This document shows positions 24,188 to 30,820 of a stretch of DNA of 34,091 bases, piece after piece (within the stretch, counting starts at the first letter, position 1; each line of letters starts with the position of its first letter). This stretch comes from CAZVIK01 sp964627045. Its GTDB lineage: Bacteria; Acidobacteriota; Terriglobia; Bryobacterales; Bryobacteraceae. Under the pieces are notes generated by a model that did not search any database, was not told the origin of the DNA, and saw nothing but the letters and a program-made list of their open reading frames with translations. Where the stretch lies: NCBI GenBank assembly GCA_964627045.1, contig CAZVIK010000016.1:1-34091 (forward strand). Direction: 5' to 3'. A program made the position numbers and the translations under genes.

Positions 24188-25417
24188 ATGGATCCGCAAG
24201 CCGGTCTGTTCGTCGCGCGACAGCCGATCTTCGACCGGCAACTTCAGGTGTGCGCCTACGAACTGCTGTTCCGCTCGGGGATGAGCGAGGGGTTCGACGG
24301 AACCGAAGAGAACCTGGCTACAGCGAAGGTGATCAGCGCGGCGTTCTTCTCTCCGGAGCGGGACGACGGGCTTCGAGGCAAACCTGCCTTCATCAATTTT
24401 CCGCAACGGCTGCTGGAGGAGGACGGCGGGCTGCTCCTGCCGCGGCACCGGACGGTTGTCGAGGTGCTTGAAACCGTGGAGCCGAACGCCGCTGTCATGG
24501 CCGCTTGCTCACGCCTGCGCTCCGAAGGGCACCGGATCGCGCTCGACGACGTGGTGGAGACCAAGACCCGGCACCCACTGAGCCAAGTGGCCGAGATCGT
24601 GAAAGCCGACCTTCGCGGGGCCGGCTGCGCCGGGCTGGCCAAGATCGCGTCGCTCTACCGGGGCTCGCACGAACTCCTCGCCGAGAAGGTTGAGACCAAG
24701 GAGGAGTTCCGCGAGGCCGTGGCCCTGGGCTACACGATGTTCCAGGGGTACTTTTTCGCGCGGCCGGAGACGTCCGCCACGCGCCAGATCCCGGCGTCCA
24801 AGCTCAACTACTTGAGGATTCTGGAGGAGATCCACCGGCCGGACTTCGATCTCCCGGCACTTTCGAGGCTCATCCGCATCGAGTCCTCCCTGTCTTACAA
24901 GCTGATGCGCTTCGTGAACTCGGTGCTGTTTTCGCCGGACGCCCGGATCGACTCGGTCGAACGCGCCGTTGCGTTTATCGGCGAAAACATGATGCGGCGG
25001 TGGCTTTCGGTCGTCGCCCTGATGGACCTCACCTCCGATAAGCCGCACGAGTTGCTCGTGAGCAGCATGATCCGCGCCCGGTTTGCCGAACTGCTGGCGC
25101 CCTGCGCCGGGCTGGCGACGCACGCGGGCGACCTATTCCTGGCCGGGATGTTCTCCCACCTGGACGCGTTGCTCGGCCGTCCCCTGGAGGAGATTCTGGA
25201 CGGACTGGGGCTTCCCGATCACCTTCTCGAATGCCTGCTCGGGACCTCGCCGCCGAACGACCGGATGGCCGAACTCTGGCGCCTGGTGCTGGCCTACCAG
25301 ACGGGCAATTGGGCCGAAGCTGGACAAGCCGCGGACGGCGTGGGGATCTCCCTCGCCGGTCTCCCGCCCGTGTTCGCCGCCGCGGTCCGCTGGTCCGACG
25401 AATTGACCCGCCAGTGA
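24188..25417 (+). CDS. EAL and HDOD domain signalling protein (YuxH-like)
   Basis: A 409-residue cytoplasmic protein of the YuxH family. Residues 5 to about 200 form an EAL phosphodiesterase-like domain: VARQPIFDRQLQVCAYELLFR (E25 where EAL is expected), FINFP, VVEVLE, IALDDV, IVKADLR and GYTMFQGYFFARP. Several metal and catalytic positions look kept, but loop 6 after the paired aspartates (DDVVETK) departs from the DFG-type loop of active enzymes, so c-di-GMP binding without hydrolysis is possible. Residues from about 205 to 400 form an HDOD domain (IRIESSLSYKLMRFVNS, SVERAVAFIGENMMRRWLSVVALMDL), usually a signalling module. Start: ATG at 24188, with a GTG two codons upstream as alternative. 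Convergent with the MerR-like gene, 22 nt apart. Confidence 0.85.
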   Translation: MDPQAGLFVARQPIFDRQLQVCAYELLFRSGMSEGFDGTEENLATAKVISAAFFSPERDDGLRGKPAFINFPQRLLEEDGGLLLPRHRTVVEVLETVEPNAAVMAACSRLRSEGHRIALDDVVETKTRHPLSQVAEIVKADLRGAGCAGLAKIASLYRGSHELLAEKVETKEEFREAVALGYTMFQGYFFARPETSATRQIPASKLNYLRILEEIHRPDFDLPALSRLIRIESSLSYKLMRFVNSVLFSPDARIDSVERAVAFIGENMMRRWLSVVALMDLTSDKPHELLVSSMIRARFAELLAPCAGLATHAGDLFLAGMFSHLDALLGRPLEEILDGLGLPDHLLECLLGTSPPNDRMAELWRLVLAYQTGNWAEAGQAADGVGISLAGLPPVFAAAVRWSDELTRQ

Positions 25418-25439
25418 CGCGCCCGGGCCGGAGGCCGCT

Positions 25440-25775
25440 TCAGGCGGTCGGAGCCCGTTTGCCACGCGGGCCGGCTCCAGAAACGCCGCCGGCCGCCGGC
25501 GACGCCGTCACCTCCTGGAGGATTCGATCCACGTCCGCGGAGGAATAAGGGGGATGCTGCGCGGCCAGTACACGGTCTATCTGTTCGTCGGTCAGGTGCT
25601 TTTCGCGGCGAAGGTGGAGGATGAACTTCGCCCGATAGCGCTGGTCGGCGGCGATGTAGGTCAATCCGTTCTTCTCCACCGTTTGAATCCAGCCCTTTTC
25701 GTCGAAGGCCCGCAAAGTAGTCTCGTCGGTGGACAGATTGCGGGCCGTCCAGGAAACCTGTTGATAGCCAGGCAC
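25440..25775 (-). CDS. MerR-like winged-helix transcriptional regulator
   Basis: A 111-residue DNA-binding protein. The N-terminal half resembles the MerR winged helix-turn-helix: YQQVSWTARNLSTDETTLRAFDEKGWIQTVEKNGLTYI corresponds to the helix-turn-helix, the TLRxxDxxGxI signature and the wing, followed by a basic helix (YRAKFILHLRREKHLTDEQIDRVL). There is no long dimerisation coiled coil and no cysteine effector site; the C-terminus is a short alanine/glycine-rich tail with PRGKRA. Small MerR-like proteins of this size exist, and the effector is unknown. The GTG at 25775 was chosen because GGAAGGAG lies about 11 nt upstream; a TTG at 25802 would include the ribosome site. The gene follows a 100-nt leader and a predicted operator. 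Confidence 0.65.
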   Translation of the reverse strand: MPGYQQVSWTARNLSTDETTLRAFDEKGWIQTVEKNGLTYIAADQRYRAKFILHLRREKHLTDEQIDRVLAAQHPPYSSADVDRILQEVTASPAAGGVSGAGPRGKRAPTA

Positions 25776-25874
25776 TCGATGTATGTCTCCTTCCGCCGCC
25801 AACGCGGCGCTTGATCATCGGCCACCAGGAGCGAAACGCAGGGCGGACCCGTCCGGCCCCACCGTTCGGGTATT

Positions 25875-25899
25875 CGCCGGAAAATACAGCATTCCGGCG
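25875..25899. promoter_or_regulatory. Palindromic candidate operator of the MerR-like gene
   Basis: A perfect 7-bp inverted repeat, CGCCGGA and TCCGGCG, separated by 11 nt. It spans the predicted -10 and most of the spacer of the MerR-like gene's promoter, the normal operator position for MerR-family regulators. Binding by the adjacent gene product is inference. Confidence 0.45.
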
Positions 25900-25909
25900 G
25901 CCGGGACAA
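25881..25909 (-). promoter_or_regulatory. Predicted promoter of the MerR-like gene
   Basis: On the minus strand TTGTCC (25904-25909), exactly 17 nt, and TATTTT (25881-25886). Both hexamers match consensus at four positions. The transcript would carry a leader of about 100 nt to the GTG at 25775. Confidence 0.4.
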
Positions 25910-26113
25910 GGCTTGAAAAAGTCCCGGGCGCACATAGGAATTGGGTTATAGCTAGGATTGCCCTTCGAGGGAAAGGAAGAACCGGACCGCCTTCTTCGCT
26001 CTCAACTGACATCTGGTGGAATCGCCGGGCACCTGGAGGCGGAAAAACCACCATCCATGACCCCGCGTTTGACTTTATTATAGCGCCATCCGGGCGGGCG
26101 GGCCGCGGCGGCG

Positions 26114-27004
26114 TTACCGCCCGCTGGAACTCGAAGACGAAGATGCCGGACCCGGGGGCGTTCCCGCCAGTTGCCTGGCGCGCGCCAGTTCCCGACGAAA
26201 CAGCAAGTTGCCGGGAAACTCGGCTTGAAGGCCAGCGAGCAACCGCTCTGCCTCTCCAGGGCGCTTTTCGCGCAGGTGGATCACGGCCATCAGCACCCGG
26301 GCGAAGGGCCCGTAATAGCGGCCCTGCTCGGCCACGATGCGCAAGTGCTCCATGGCCTTCGCCTTGTCGCCCTGGATGCCTTGGATTCGCACAAACCAAC
26401 GCACGAAGAAATAGAGGCTGCCTACCACGTACTCCACCGCTCCCGCGGTCAGGTGGGCATCGTGGTAAGGCGGATCTAGCGCCAGCAGCTTCTGCACGTA
26501 GACCTGGCTTTGTTTGGCCAGCGAGAAACTGCCGAGCCGGCGCCTCTCAACCAGAGCGGCGTAATCGGTCACCAGCCCGGCGCACATTCCCTCCGCGAAC
26601 AAGGCTTCCCGGTCTTCCGGACGCGCTGCGAGCACGACGGCCGCGCGCCTCCTGGACTCCTCGATGAGCCGGAAGAACTCGGTCCTGGCGGCCGGATCGG
26701 GAGTGAGCCTGCTCCGGTCGATCACGCGGTCGTCGTCCTCGAAGAAGTCAATTTGGAGGATCTTCAGGCGGTCCATCTCGGCAAACAGAAGCGCAGCGGC
26801 CTTTGCCGAGTAGGGTACTGGGTCCTCGGGGTGTTGCAGGATTTCGCGGTCCAGGATGGCGTTTGCACCGGGGAAATCGAACTCATACATCCGCACGAAG
26901 GCGCGGCCCACGGCCGTGGAGGTGTCCACCTTGGCGAACTCCGCGCCCAGCCCGCAGGCTACCGCAGCGAAAGCGATAAGAAGCCGCAAGTGCGAAGTAT
27001 ACAC
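26114..27004 (-). CDS. Secreted TPR-like helical-repeat protein
   Basis: About 296 residues, function unknown. SHLRLLIAFAAVACGLGAEF is a signal peptide. The rest is helical with pairs resembling tetratricopeptide repeats: FDFPGANAILDREILQHPEDPVPYSAKAAALLF near the start and KAMEHLRIVAEQGRYYGPFARVLMAVIHLREKRPGEAERLLAGLQAEFPGN near the end. Between them is a stretch with aromatic-rich LYFFVRWFVRIQG. The tail is seven serines before GR. The start is uncertain: GTG at 27004 is used here, but TATACT at 26996-27001 sits 6 nt before a TTG at 26989 that would open the signal peptide directly (291 residues). An ATG at 27049 is a third choice. It is divergent from the M28 peptidase gene. Confidence 0.68.
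   Translation of the reverse strand: MYTSHLRLLIAFAAVACGLGAEFAKVDTSTAVGRAFVRMYEFDFPGANAILDREILQHPEDPVPYSAKAAALLFAEMDRLKILQIDFFEDDDRVIDRSRLTPDPAARTEFFRLIEESRRRAAVVLAARPEDREALFAEGMCAGLVTDYAALVERRRLGSFSLAKQSQVYVQKLLALDPPYHDAHLTAGAVEYVVGSLYFFVRWFVRIQGIQGDKAKAMEHLRIVAEQGRYYGPFARVLMAVIHLREKRPGEAERLLAGLQAEFPGNLLFRRELARARQLAGTPPGPASSSSSSSGR
26996..27001 (-). promoter_or_regulatory. Possible -10 of the TPR-like gene
   Basis: TATACT on the minus strand, five of six consensus positions, 6 nt before a TTG that opens a well formed signal peptide. It faces away from the M28 peptidase promoter. If real, the true start is the TTG at 26989 rather than the GTG at 27004. Confidence 0.3.
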
Positions 27005-27035
27005 TGCGGATGTCCGCCTCCGCTGCCCCCTACAG

Positions 27036-27041
27036 TACACT
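27036..27041 (+). promoter_or_regulatory. Possible -10 of the M28 peptidase gene, leaderless type
   Basis: TACACT lies 6 nt before the ATG at 27048 with no Shine-Dalgarno between. It matches consensus at four positions only. Its value rests on repeating the spacing seen at murB, malQ and the aldo/keto reductase gene. Confidence 0.28.
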
Positions 27042-27047
27042 GGGTCC

Positions 27048-28673
27048 ATGAGGTCGATCTTTCGGTGTTTTGGGCTGGCGGCATTGCTGGCGGCGGGCCT
27101 TTCCGCCCAGATTCAGGGCATTTCCGGAGAACGAATCCGGGCCCACGTGAAGTTCCTGGCGAGCGATCTGCTGGAAGGGCGCGGCGTCGGCGTGCGCGGC
27201 GGGGAGCTGACGACCGAGTATCTGGCGGCCCAGTTTGCGCTGGCGGGAGCCGAGCCCGCCGGCGACAACGGGACCTTTTTCCAAAAAGTGCCACTGGTCG
27301 GTGTGGAACCCGCCCCGGATTGCCGGCTCGCGGCCGAGTCCCAAGGCAAGACCGTGTCGTTCGACTGGCTCAAGGACTTCGTCGGTTCCAACTACAGGCA
27401 GCGCCCGGCCGACCAGTTCGACGCTGAGGCGGTGTTCGTCGGCCATGGCATCGTCGCGCCCGAGTTTCAGTGGAACGATTTCAAGGACTTCGATGTGAAG
27501 GGCAAGGTCGTGGTCCTTTTCACGAATGAACCGGCCTCTACGGACCCCAAGTTCTTCGGCGGCCGGGCCCTCACCTACTACGGCCGTTGGACCTACAAGT
27601 TCGAGCAGGCCGCGCGTGCCGGCGCCGTTGCGGCGATTCTGATTCACACGACTCCGACCGCCGGCTACGGCTGGGACGTGGTCCGCAACTCTTGGAGCCG
27701 CGAGGAGCCTTTCGTCAAACTACCGGCGGGCCGGCACGAACTCTCGCTGGCCGGGTGGGTTACCGAAGACGCCGGGCAGCGGCTGTTGTCCCTGGCCGGC
27801 CGGAATGTGGCCGACCTGTTGAAAGCGGCCGGGTCGCGCAATTTCAAGCCCATCCCGCTCGGAATCCGGATTCGTGGGGCTATGAAAAGCAAGGTTCGCG
27901 AGATCGACACCGCCAACGTGGCCGCCATCATTCCGGGCAGCGACCGGGCGTTGAGAGACCAGGCGGTGATCTTCAGCGCCCACTGGGATCACTTGGGAAT
28001 CGGCGAGGCGGTGAATGGCGACGCGATCTACAACGGAGCCGTGGATAACGCCACCGGCTGCGCCATGCTCGTCGAGATCGCGCGGCTTTGGGCTTCCCTC
28101 GATCAGAAACCGCGGCGATCGGCGCTGTTCTTGGCCGTTACGGCGGAAGAAGGCGGATTGCGCGGGTCGGAGTACTACGCGCGCAACCCCATCGTCCCGC
28201 CGGGCAAGACGGCGGTCGCCCTGAACGTCGACGCCGTGTTTCCGTTCGGGCTAACCAGGGACGTTGTCGTAAACGGGGCCGAGCGGACCACGTTCTGGCC
28301 GCAGGTGCAGGAAGCAGCGGCCCGTATGGGCCTGACGATCCGGCCCGATCCCCGTCCCGAGCAAGGCTCCTTCTACCGCTCCGACCACTTCCCGTTCGCT
28401 CAGGCCGGCATTCCCGCGTTCACCGTGGACGAGGGCGATCAGTACGTGGGGAAGCCCGCCGGATACGGCGAACAGCGATTCGAAGAGTACAACGCCAAGC
28501 ACTACCACCAGCCATCCGATGAGTACAGCGACGAGTGGGACATGGCGAACATCGAGCAGATCGCACGATTCGCATTCCTGCTCGGGCAATCGGCCGCGAA
28601 CCTGGAGAAGTTGCCGACCTGGAACCCTGGCGATGAGTTCCTCGCGGCCCGGGTGACCAGCGGCGTGAAGTAA
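27048..28673 (+). CDS. Secreted M28 family metallopeptidase (aminopeptidase) with PA domain
   Basis: A 541-residue zinc-dependent exopeptidase predicted to act outside the cytoplasm. MRSIFRCFGLAALLAAGLSAQ is a signal peptide. A protease-associated insert runs from about residue 110 to 280 (AVFVGHGIVAPE, DVKGKVVVLFTNEPAS, ARAGAVAAILIHT). The catalytic domain shows the co-catalytic zinc set in order: H of SAHWDHLG, D of NGAVDNATG, the EE pair of VTAEEGGLRGSEYY, D of LNVDAVFPFG and H of KHYHQPSDEY. SDHFPFAQAGIPAF completes the family pattern. The ATG at 27048 starts the signal peptide directly; longer in-frame starts run through the divergent gene. It likely supplies amino acids or trims peptides in the periplasm. 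Confidence 0.92.
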   Translation: MRSIFRCFGLAALLAAGLSAQIQGISGERIRAHVKFLASDLLEGRGVGVRGGELTTEYLAAQFALAGAEPAGDNGTFFQKVPLVGVEPAPDCRLAAESQGKTVSFDWLKDFVGSNYRQRPADQFDAEAVFVGHGIVAPEFQWNDFKDFDVKGKVVVLFTNEPASTDPKFFGGRALTYYGRWTYKFEQAARAGAVAAILIHTTPTAGYGWDVVRNSWSREEPFVKLPAGRHELSLAGWVTEDAGQRLLSLAGRNVADLLKAAGSRNFKPIPLGIRIRGAMKSKVREIDTANVAAIIPGSDRALRDQAVIFSAHWDHLGIGEAVNGDAIYNGAVDNATGCAMLVEIARLWASLDQKPRRSALFLAVTAEEGGLRGSEYYARNPIVPPGKTAVALNVDAVFPFGLTRDVVVNGAERTTFWPQVQEAAARMGLTIRPDPRPEQGSFYRSDHFPFAQAGIPAFTVDEGDQYVGKPAGYGEQRFEEYNAKHYHQPSDEYSDEWDMANIEQIARFAFLLGQSAANLEKLPTWNPGDEFLAARVTSGVK

Positions 28674-28684
28674 TCCGCGCGCCT

Positions 28685-29623
28685 TTATTGGGACGGGGCC
28701 GGGGCCGCCGGGGGTTTCGGGGCGACCGGATCGGGTGTGGCGTAGTAACCGGTACGGGTTCGCGCCACGGGACTGCCCGGCCCGTCCACCCGCACGCGAA
28801 TCGTGAGATAGGTCCCATCCAGCGTGGAGTTGCTGGGGGTGTCGGCGATCGTGTACTGATTGCGGAGTTCGTGGGCTATCGTCGAGGCCAGTTCGTTCAC
28901 CTCGGCCAGGTCTTTCGGGAAGTAGGCCGCGCCGCCGGACGATTCGCAGATCGCGGTAATTGCGCGGCGGGCCCGTCGCGCCGAGGAGCGGTCCTCGTCG
29001 CTTAGCAGGCCGATGACATAAATGAGCACCTCGGACTGCTGCGCCTTTTTGACGAGTTGCTCCAGGTTCATGGAACTCGCGTTGTCGTCGCCGTCGGTGA
29101 CTGCCAGGATCACCCGCTTGTCGAGTTTGCCCTCTTCCTTCATGTAGTCGATCGACATGCTGATGGCGTCGCGCATCGCGGTGCCGCCGCGCTGATCGAT
29201 CCGTTCGAGTCCCTCCTCCAGTTTTTCGAGGCTGTTGGTGAAGGGGGCGTCCAGGTAGGCTTCGTCGTTGAAGTTTACGATGAAGACCTGGTCCTCCCGG
29301 TTCGACTCCTTGACCAGATTGAGTGCGGCGCGTTCCACCATCTCGCGTCTCGGCCGCATGCTGGCGCTGTTGTCAATCACGAGGCCCAGCGACACGGGGA
29401 TGTCCTCGCGCCGGAAGAACCGAATCTGTTGCTCGGCGTTATTCTCGAAAACGCGAAACGCCTTCTGGGGGAGATTTGTGACGAGTTTTCCGTTCCGGTC
29501 GGCGACGCTGGCGTGCAGTACGACTAGCCGGGTGTCGGAACGAAAGACGGCCTCCTGGGCGGATGCGGCCAGAGATACAAGGATGGCGGTGGGGAGAAAG
29601 AGAGCGTTATTGAGCCGGAGCAT
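28685..29623 (-). CDS. Secreted VWFA-domain protein, Acidobacteria-type (second of a tandem pair)
   Basis: A 312-residue exported protein. After a signal peptide (LRLNNALFLPTAILVSLAASAQ) comes a short beta domain (RLVVLHASVADRNGKLVTNLPQKAFRVFENN), then a von Willebrand A domain. All metal-site motifs are intact: DNSASM, the threonine of GGTAMRDA and the aspartate of VTDGDDNAS. The layout, including the late ELRNQYTI and the RTGYYATPDP end, matches the family named VWFA-related Acidobacterial domain, found in many copies in these genomes; function is unknown, with metal-dependent protein binding likely. The C-terminus is proline/alanine-rich. The ATG at 29623 overlaps the upstream paralogue's 3' end by 17 nt. 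A TTG three codons earlier is an unlikely start. Confidence 0.88.
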   Translation of the reverse strand: MLRLNNALFLPTAILVSLAASAQEAVFRSDTRLVVLHASVADRNGKLVTNLPQKAFRVFENNAEQQIRFFRREDIPVSLGLVIDNSASMRPRREMVERAALNLVKESNREDQVFIVNFNDEAYLDAPFTNSLEKLEEGLERIDQRGGTAMRDAISMSIDYMKEEGKLDKRVILAVTDGDDNASSMNLEQLVKKAQQSEVLIYVIGLLSDEDRSSARRARRAITAICESSGGAAYFPKDLAEVNELASTIAHELRNQYTIADTPSNSTLDGTYLTIRVRVDGPGSPVARTRTGYYATPDPVAPKPPAAPAPSQ

Positions 29624-30746
29624 AGTAGCCAAGCCGCCAGAAGGCCCGCAGCGGCGGAAAGCCGCGGGGTTGGACGACGCGGACCCTCACGCGGCGGTAC
29701 TTGCCGTCCCGTTCCCGGTTGGTGGAGGAATACCCGATGACGTACTGGTTTCGCAATTCAATCCCGATCTTGGCGGCGATGTCGGGAAGGTCGTTCAGAT
29801 TCTCGACCGGGTAGGCGCGTCCGCCGGTCTGCTCGGCGATTTCCGAAAGCAGGCTGGGACCGTTCAACTCCTCGGCGGTCCGCCCGCGGCTTCCGACCGG
29901 TTCGAAGATGCCGATGCCATAAATCTGCACGTCTGCTTCGCGCACCAGGTTCTTAACTTCGCCTTCGGTATAGCGGCTGCTGTTGTCGCCGCCGTCGGAG
30001 ATCACCAGCAGGGCCCGGCNNNNNNNNNNTTTCGTTTTCAAAAAATTTCACTTTTGGTTTGGGCCCCGGGTTTTTTAATTGGCTTTTGGTTTTCGGGGGG
30101 GGTTTTTGCCCCCGTTGGTGTTAAACAGCATGGGCCGGCGGGGGTTATTCGCCTTTCTCATTTCGTGCAGGGCCAAATAGACGGCGTCGAGCAGCGCCGT
30201 CTGTCCGCGGCTTTGGGTAAAGGTGATCCGGTTCTGGATCTCCTCGGTTTCGCGCGTGAAGCCGACGGTCAATTGCGGGGCCGAATTGAACTGCACCAGA
30301 AAGAACTCGTCATCCGGGTTGGCGGTGCGGCAGAATTCGGCCACGGCCTGCCGCGACTTCTGAAGCTTGTTTCCCATGCTCCCGCTGGTGTCGAACACAA
30401 TGCCGGCGGAAAGGGCGGAGTCTTCGCTGGTGAAATGCGAGATTGCCTGGTCCACGTTGTCTTCGGTGATCCGGAAGAAGTCCTTATCCAGGCCGGTGAC
30501 GACGCGGTTGAGCGGGTCTGTAACTGTCACCGGGATCAGCGTGAGCATCGTGTCCACGCGGATGTTGGTCCTTGGCGCATCCAGGGAAGGGCCTCCCAGG
30601 TTGGTATCCCGGGGCACGATGTTCACTCTCGGCGGCGGCCCTTGGGCGGGTAAGGCGGCGGGATCCTGGCCGCGCACACACCAACCTGCGACCACCAAAA
30701 CGGCAACCCCCAACGAGGCGAGTCTGGCTGGTTGGCACTGGACCAC
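29607..30746 (-). CDS. Secreted VWFA-domain protein, Acidobacteria-type (first of the pair), split by an assembly artefact
   Basis: A paralogue of the next gene. GTG at 30746 has a gggaga ribosome site 6 nt upstream and opens a signal peptide (LASLGVAVLVVAGWCVRGQ). The domain order is a beta domain (LIPVTVTDPLNRVVTGL), then the VWFA domain with DTSGSM, GQTALLDA and SDGGDN, then ELRNQYVIGYSSTNRERDGKYRRVRV and the end LGYYAPAQ. Within 30030-30139 the frame runs into a stop, but this stretch is a corrupted repeat of 29910-30019 beside a 10-N gap. Collapsing the two by 120 nt keeps the frame and gives a normal protein of about 339 residues. It is therefore an intact gene in a faulty assembly rather than a pseudogene. 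It is the first gene of the pair. Confidence 0.85.
30020..30029. other. Assembly gap (10 N) inside the VWFA gene
   Basis: A placeholder joining two contig ends that appear to overlap by about 110 bp, as judged from the repeat on either side. No sequence is likely to be missing. Confidence 0.9.
30030..30139. other. Error-rich second copy of 29910-30019 (uncollapsed contig overlap)
   Basis: This stretch is full of homopolymers of G, T, C and A unlike its surroundings. Aligned at an offset of 120-121 nt it follows 29910-30019 position by position, with most differences being a base replaced by its neighbour. Codons still correspond: PMLFNTNGGKNPPRK against ALLVISDGGDNSSRY. Low-quality read tails at a contig end explain it. 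Confidence 0.85.
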
Positions 30747-30779
30747 GTCGACTCTCCCGAGTACCTCTTTCTGGCTTCG

Positions 30780-30788
30780 AGTATAACA
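30780..30788 (-). promoter_or_regulatory. Predicted extended -10 promoter of the VWFA gene pair
   Basis: On the minus strand TGTTATACT is an extended -10 (TG, one base, TATACT). Transcription would begin near 30773, leaving a short leader with the gggaga ribosome site before the GTG at 30746. No good -35 is present, as expected for extended -10 promoters. Confidence 0.45.
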
Positions 30789-30806
30789 CGGAGGTTTCGG
30801 ATTCTA

Positions 30807-30815
30807 TGGTATGAT
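30807..30815 (+). promoter_or_regulatory. Predicted extended -10 of the kdsB-pyrG-kdsA operon, leaderless type
   Basis: TGGTATGAT is an extended -10, five of six in the hexamer. The GTG start of kdsB follows after 5 nt, so the transcript would start at the codon. It is divergent from the VWFA promoter with 18 nt between the two elements. Confidence 0.42.
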
Positions 30816-30820
30816 CGAGC

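Larger units (their letters stand above)
25776..26113. other. Intergenic region upstream of the MerR-like gene
   Basis: 338 bases without a gene. It holds the predicted MerR-gene promoter and palindrome (25875-25909) and a 100-nt leader. Near the far end, GC-rich inverted repeats follow the TPR-like gene, with a lone minus-strand TATAAT (26077-26082) that has no usable -35. I find no RNA gene or ORF with recognisable content; the plus-strand open frame across it looks like random GC-rich coding potential. Confidence 0.6.

Noticed and set aside
26077..26082. Perfect minus-strand TATAAT downstream of the TPR-like gene
   Set aside because: The -35 position is GC-only and the next gene start is 300 nt away with a better promoter between. 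Probably chance.
26084..26130. GC-rich inverted repeat at the end of the TPR-like gene as a terminator
   Set aside because: A stem of eight pairs can be drawn across the stop codon, but no run of T follows on the minus strand.
25783..26667. Plus-strand open frame crossing the intergenic region before the MerR-like gene
   Set aside because: Composition is proline/arginine/glycine noise, there is no ribosome site, and its second half is antisense to the TPR-like gene.
30030..30139. Homopolymer-rich stretch considered as a biological low-complexity element or a pseudogene scar
   Set aside because: It aligns base by base with 29910-30019 and adjoins a gap, so a sequencing and assembly error explains it fully.
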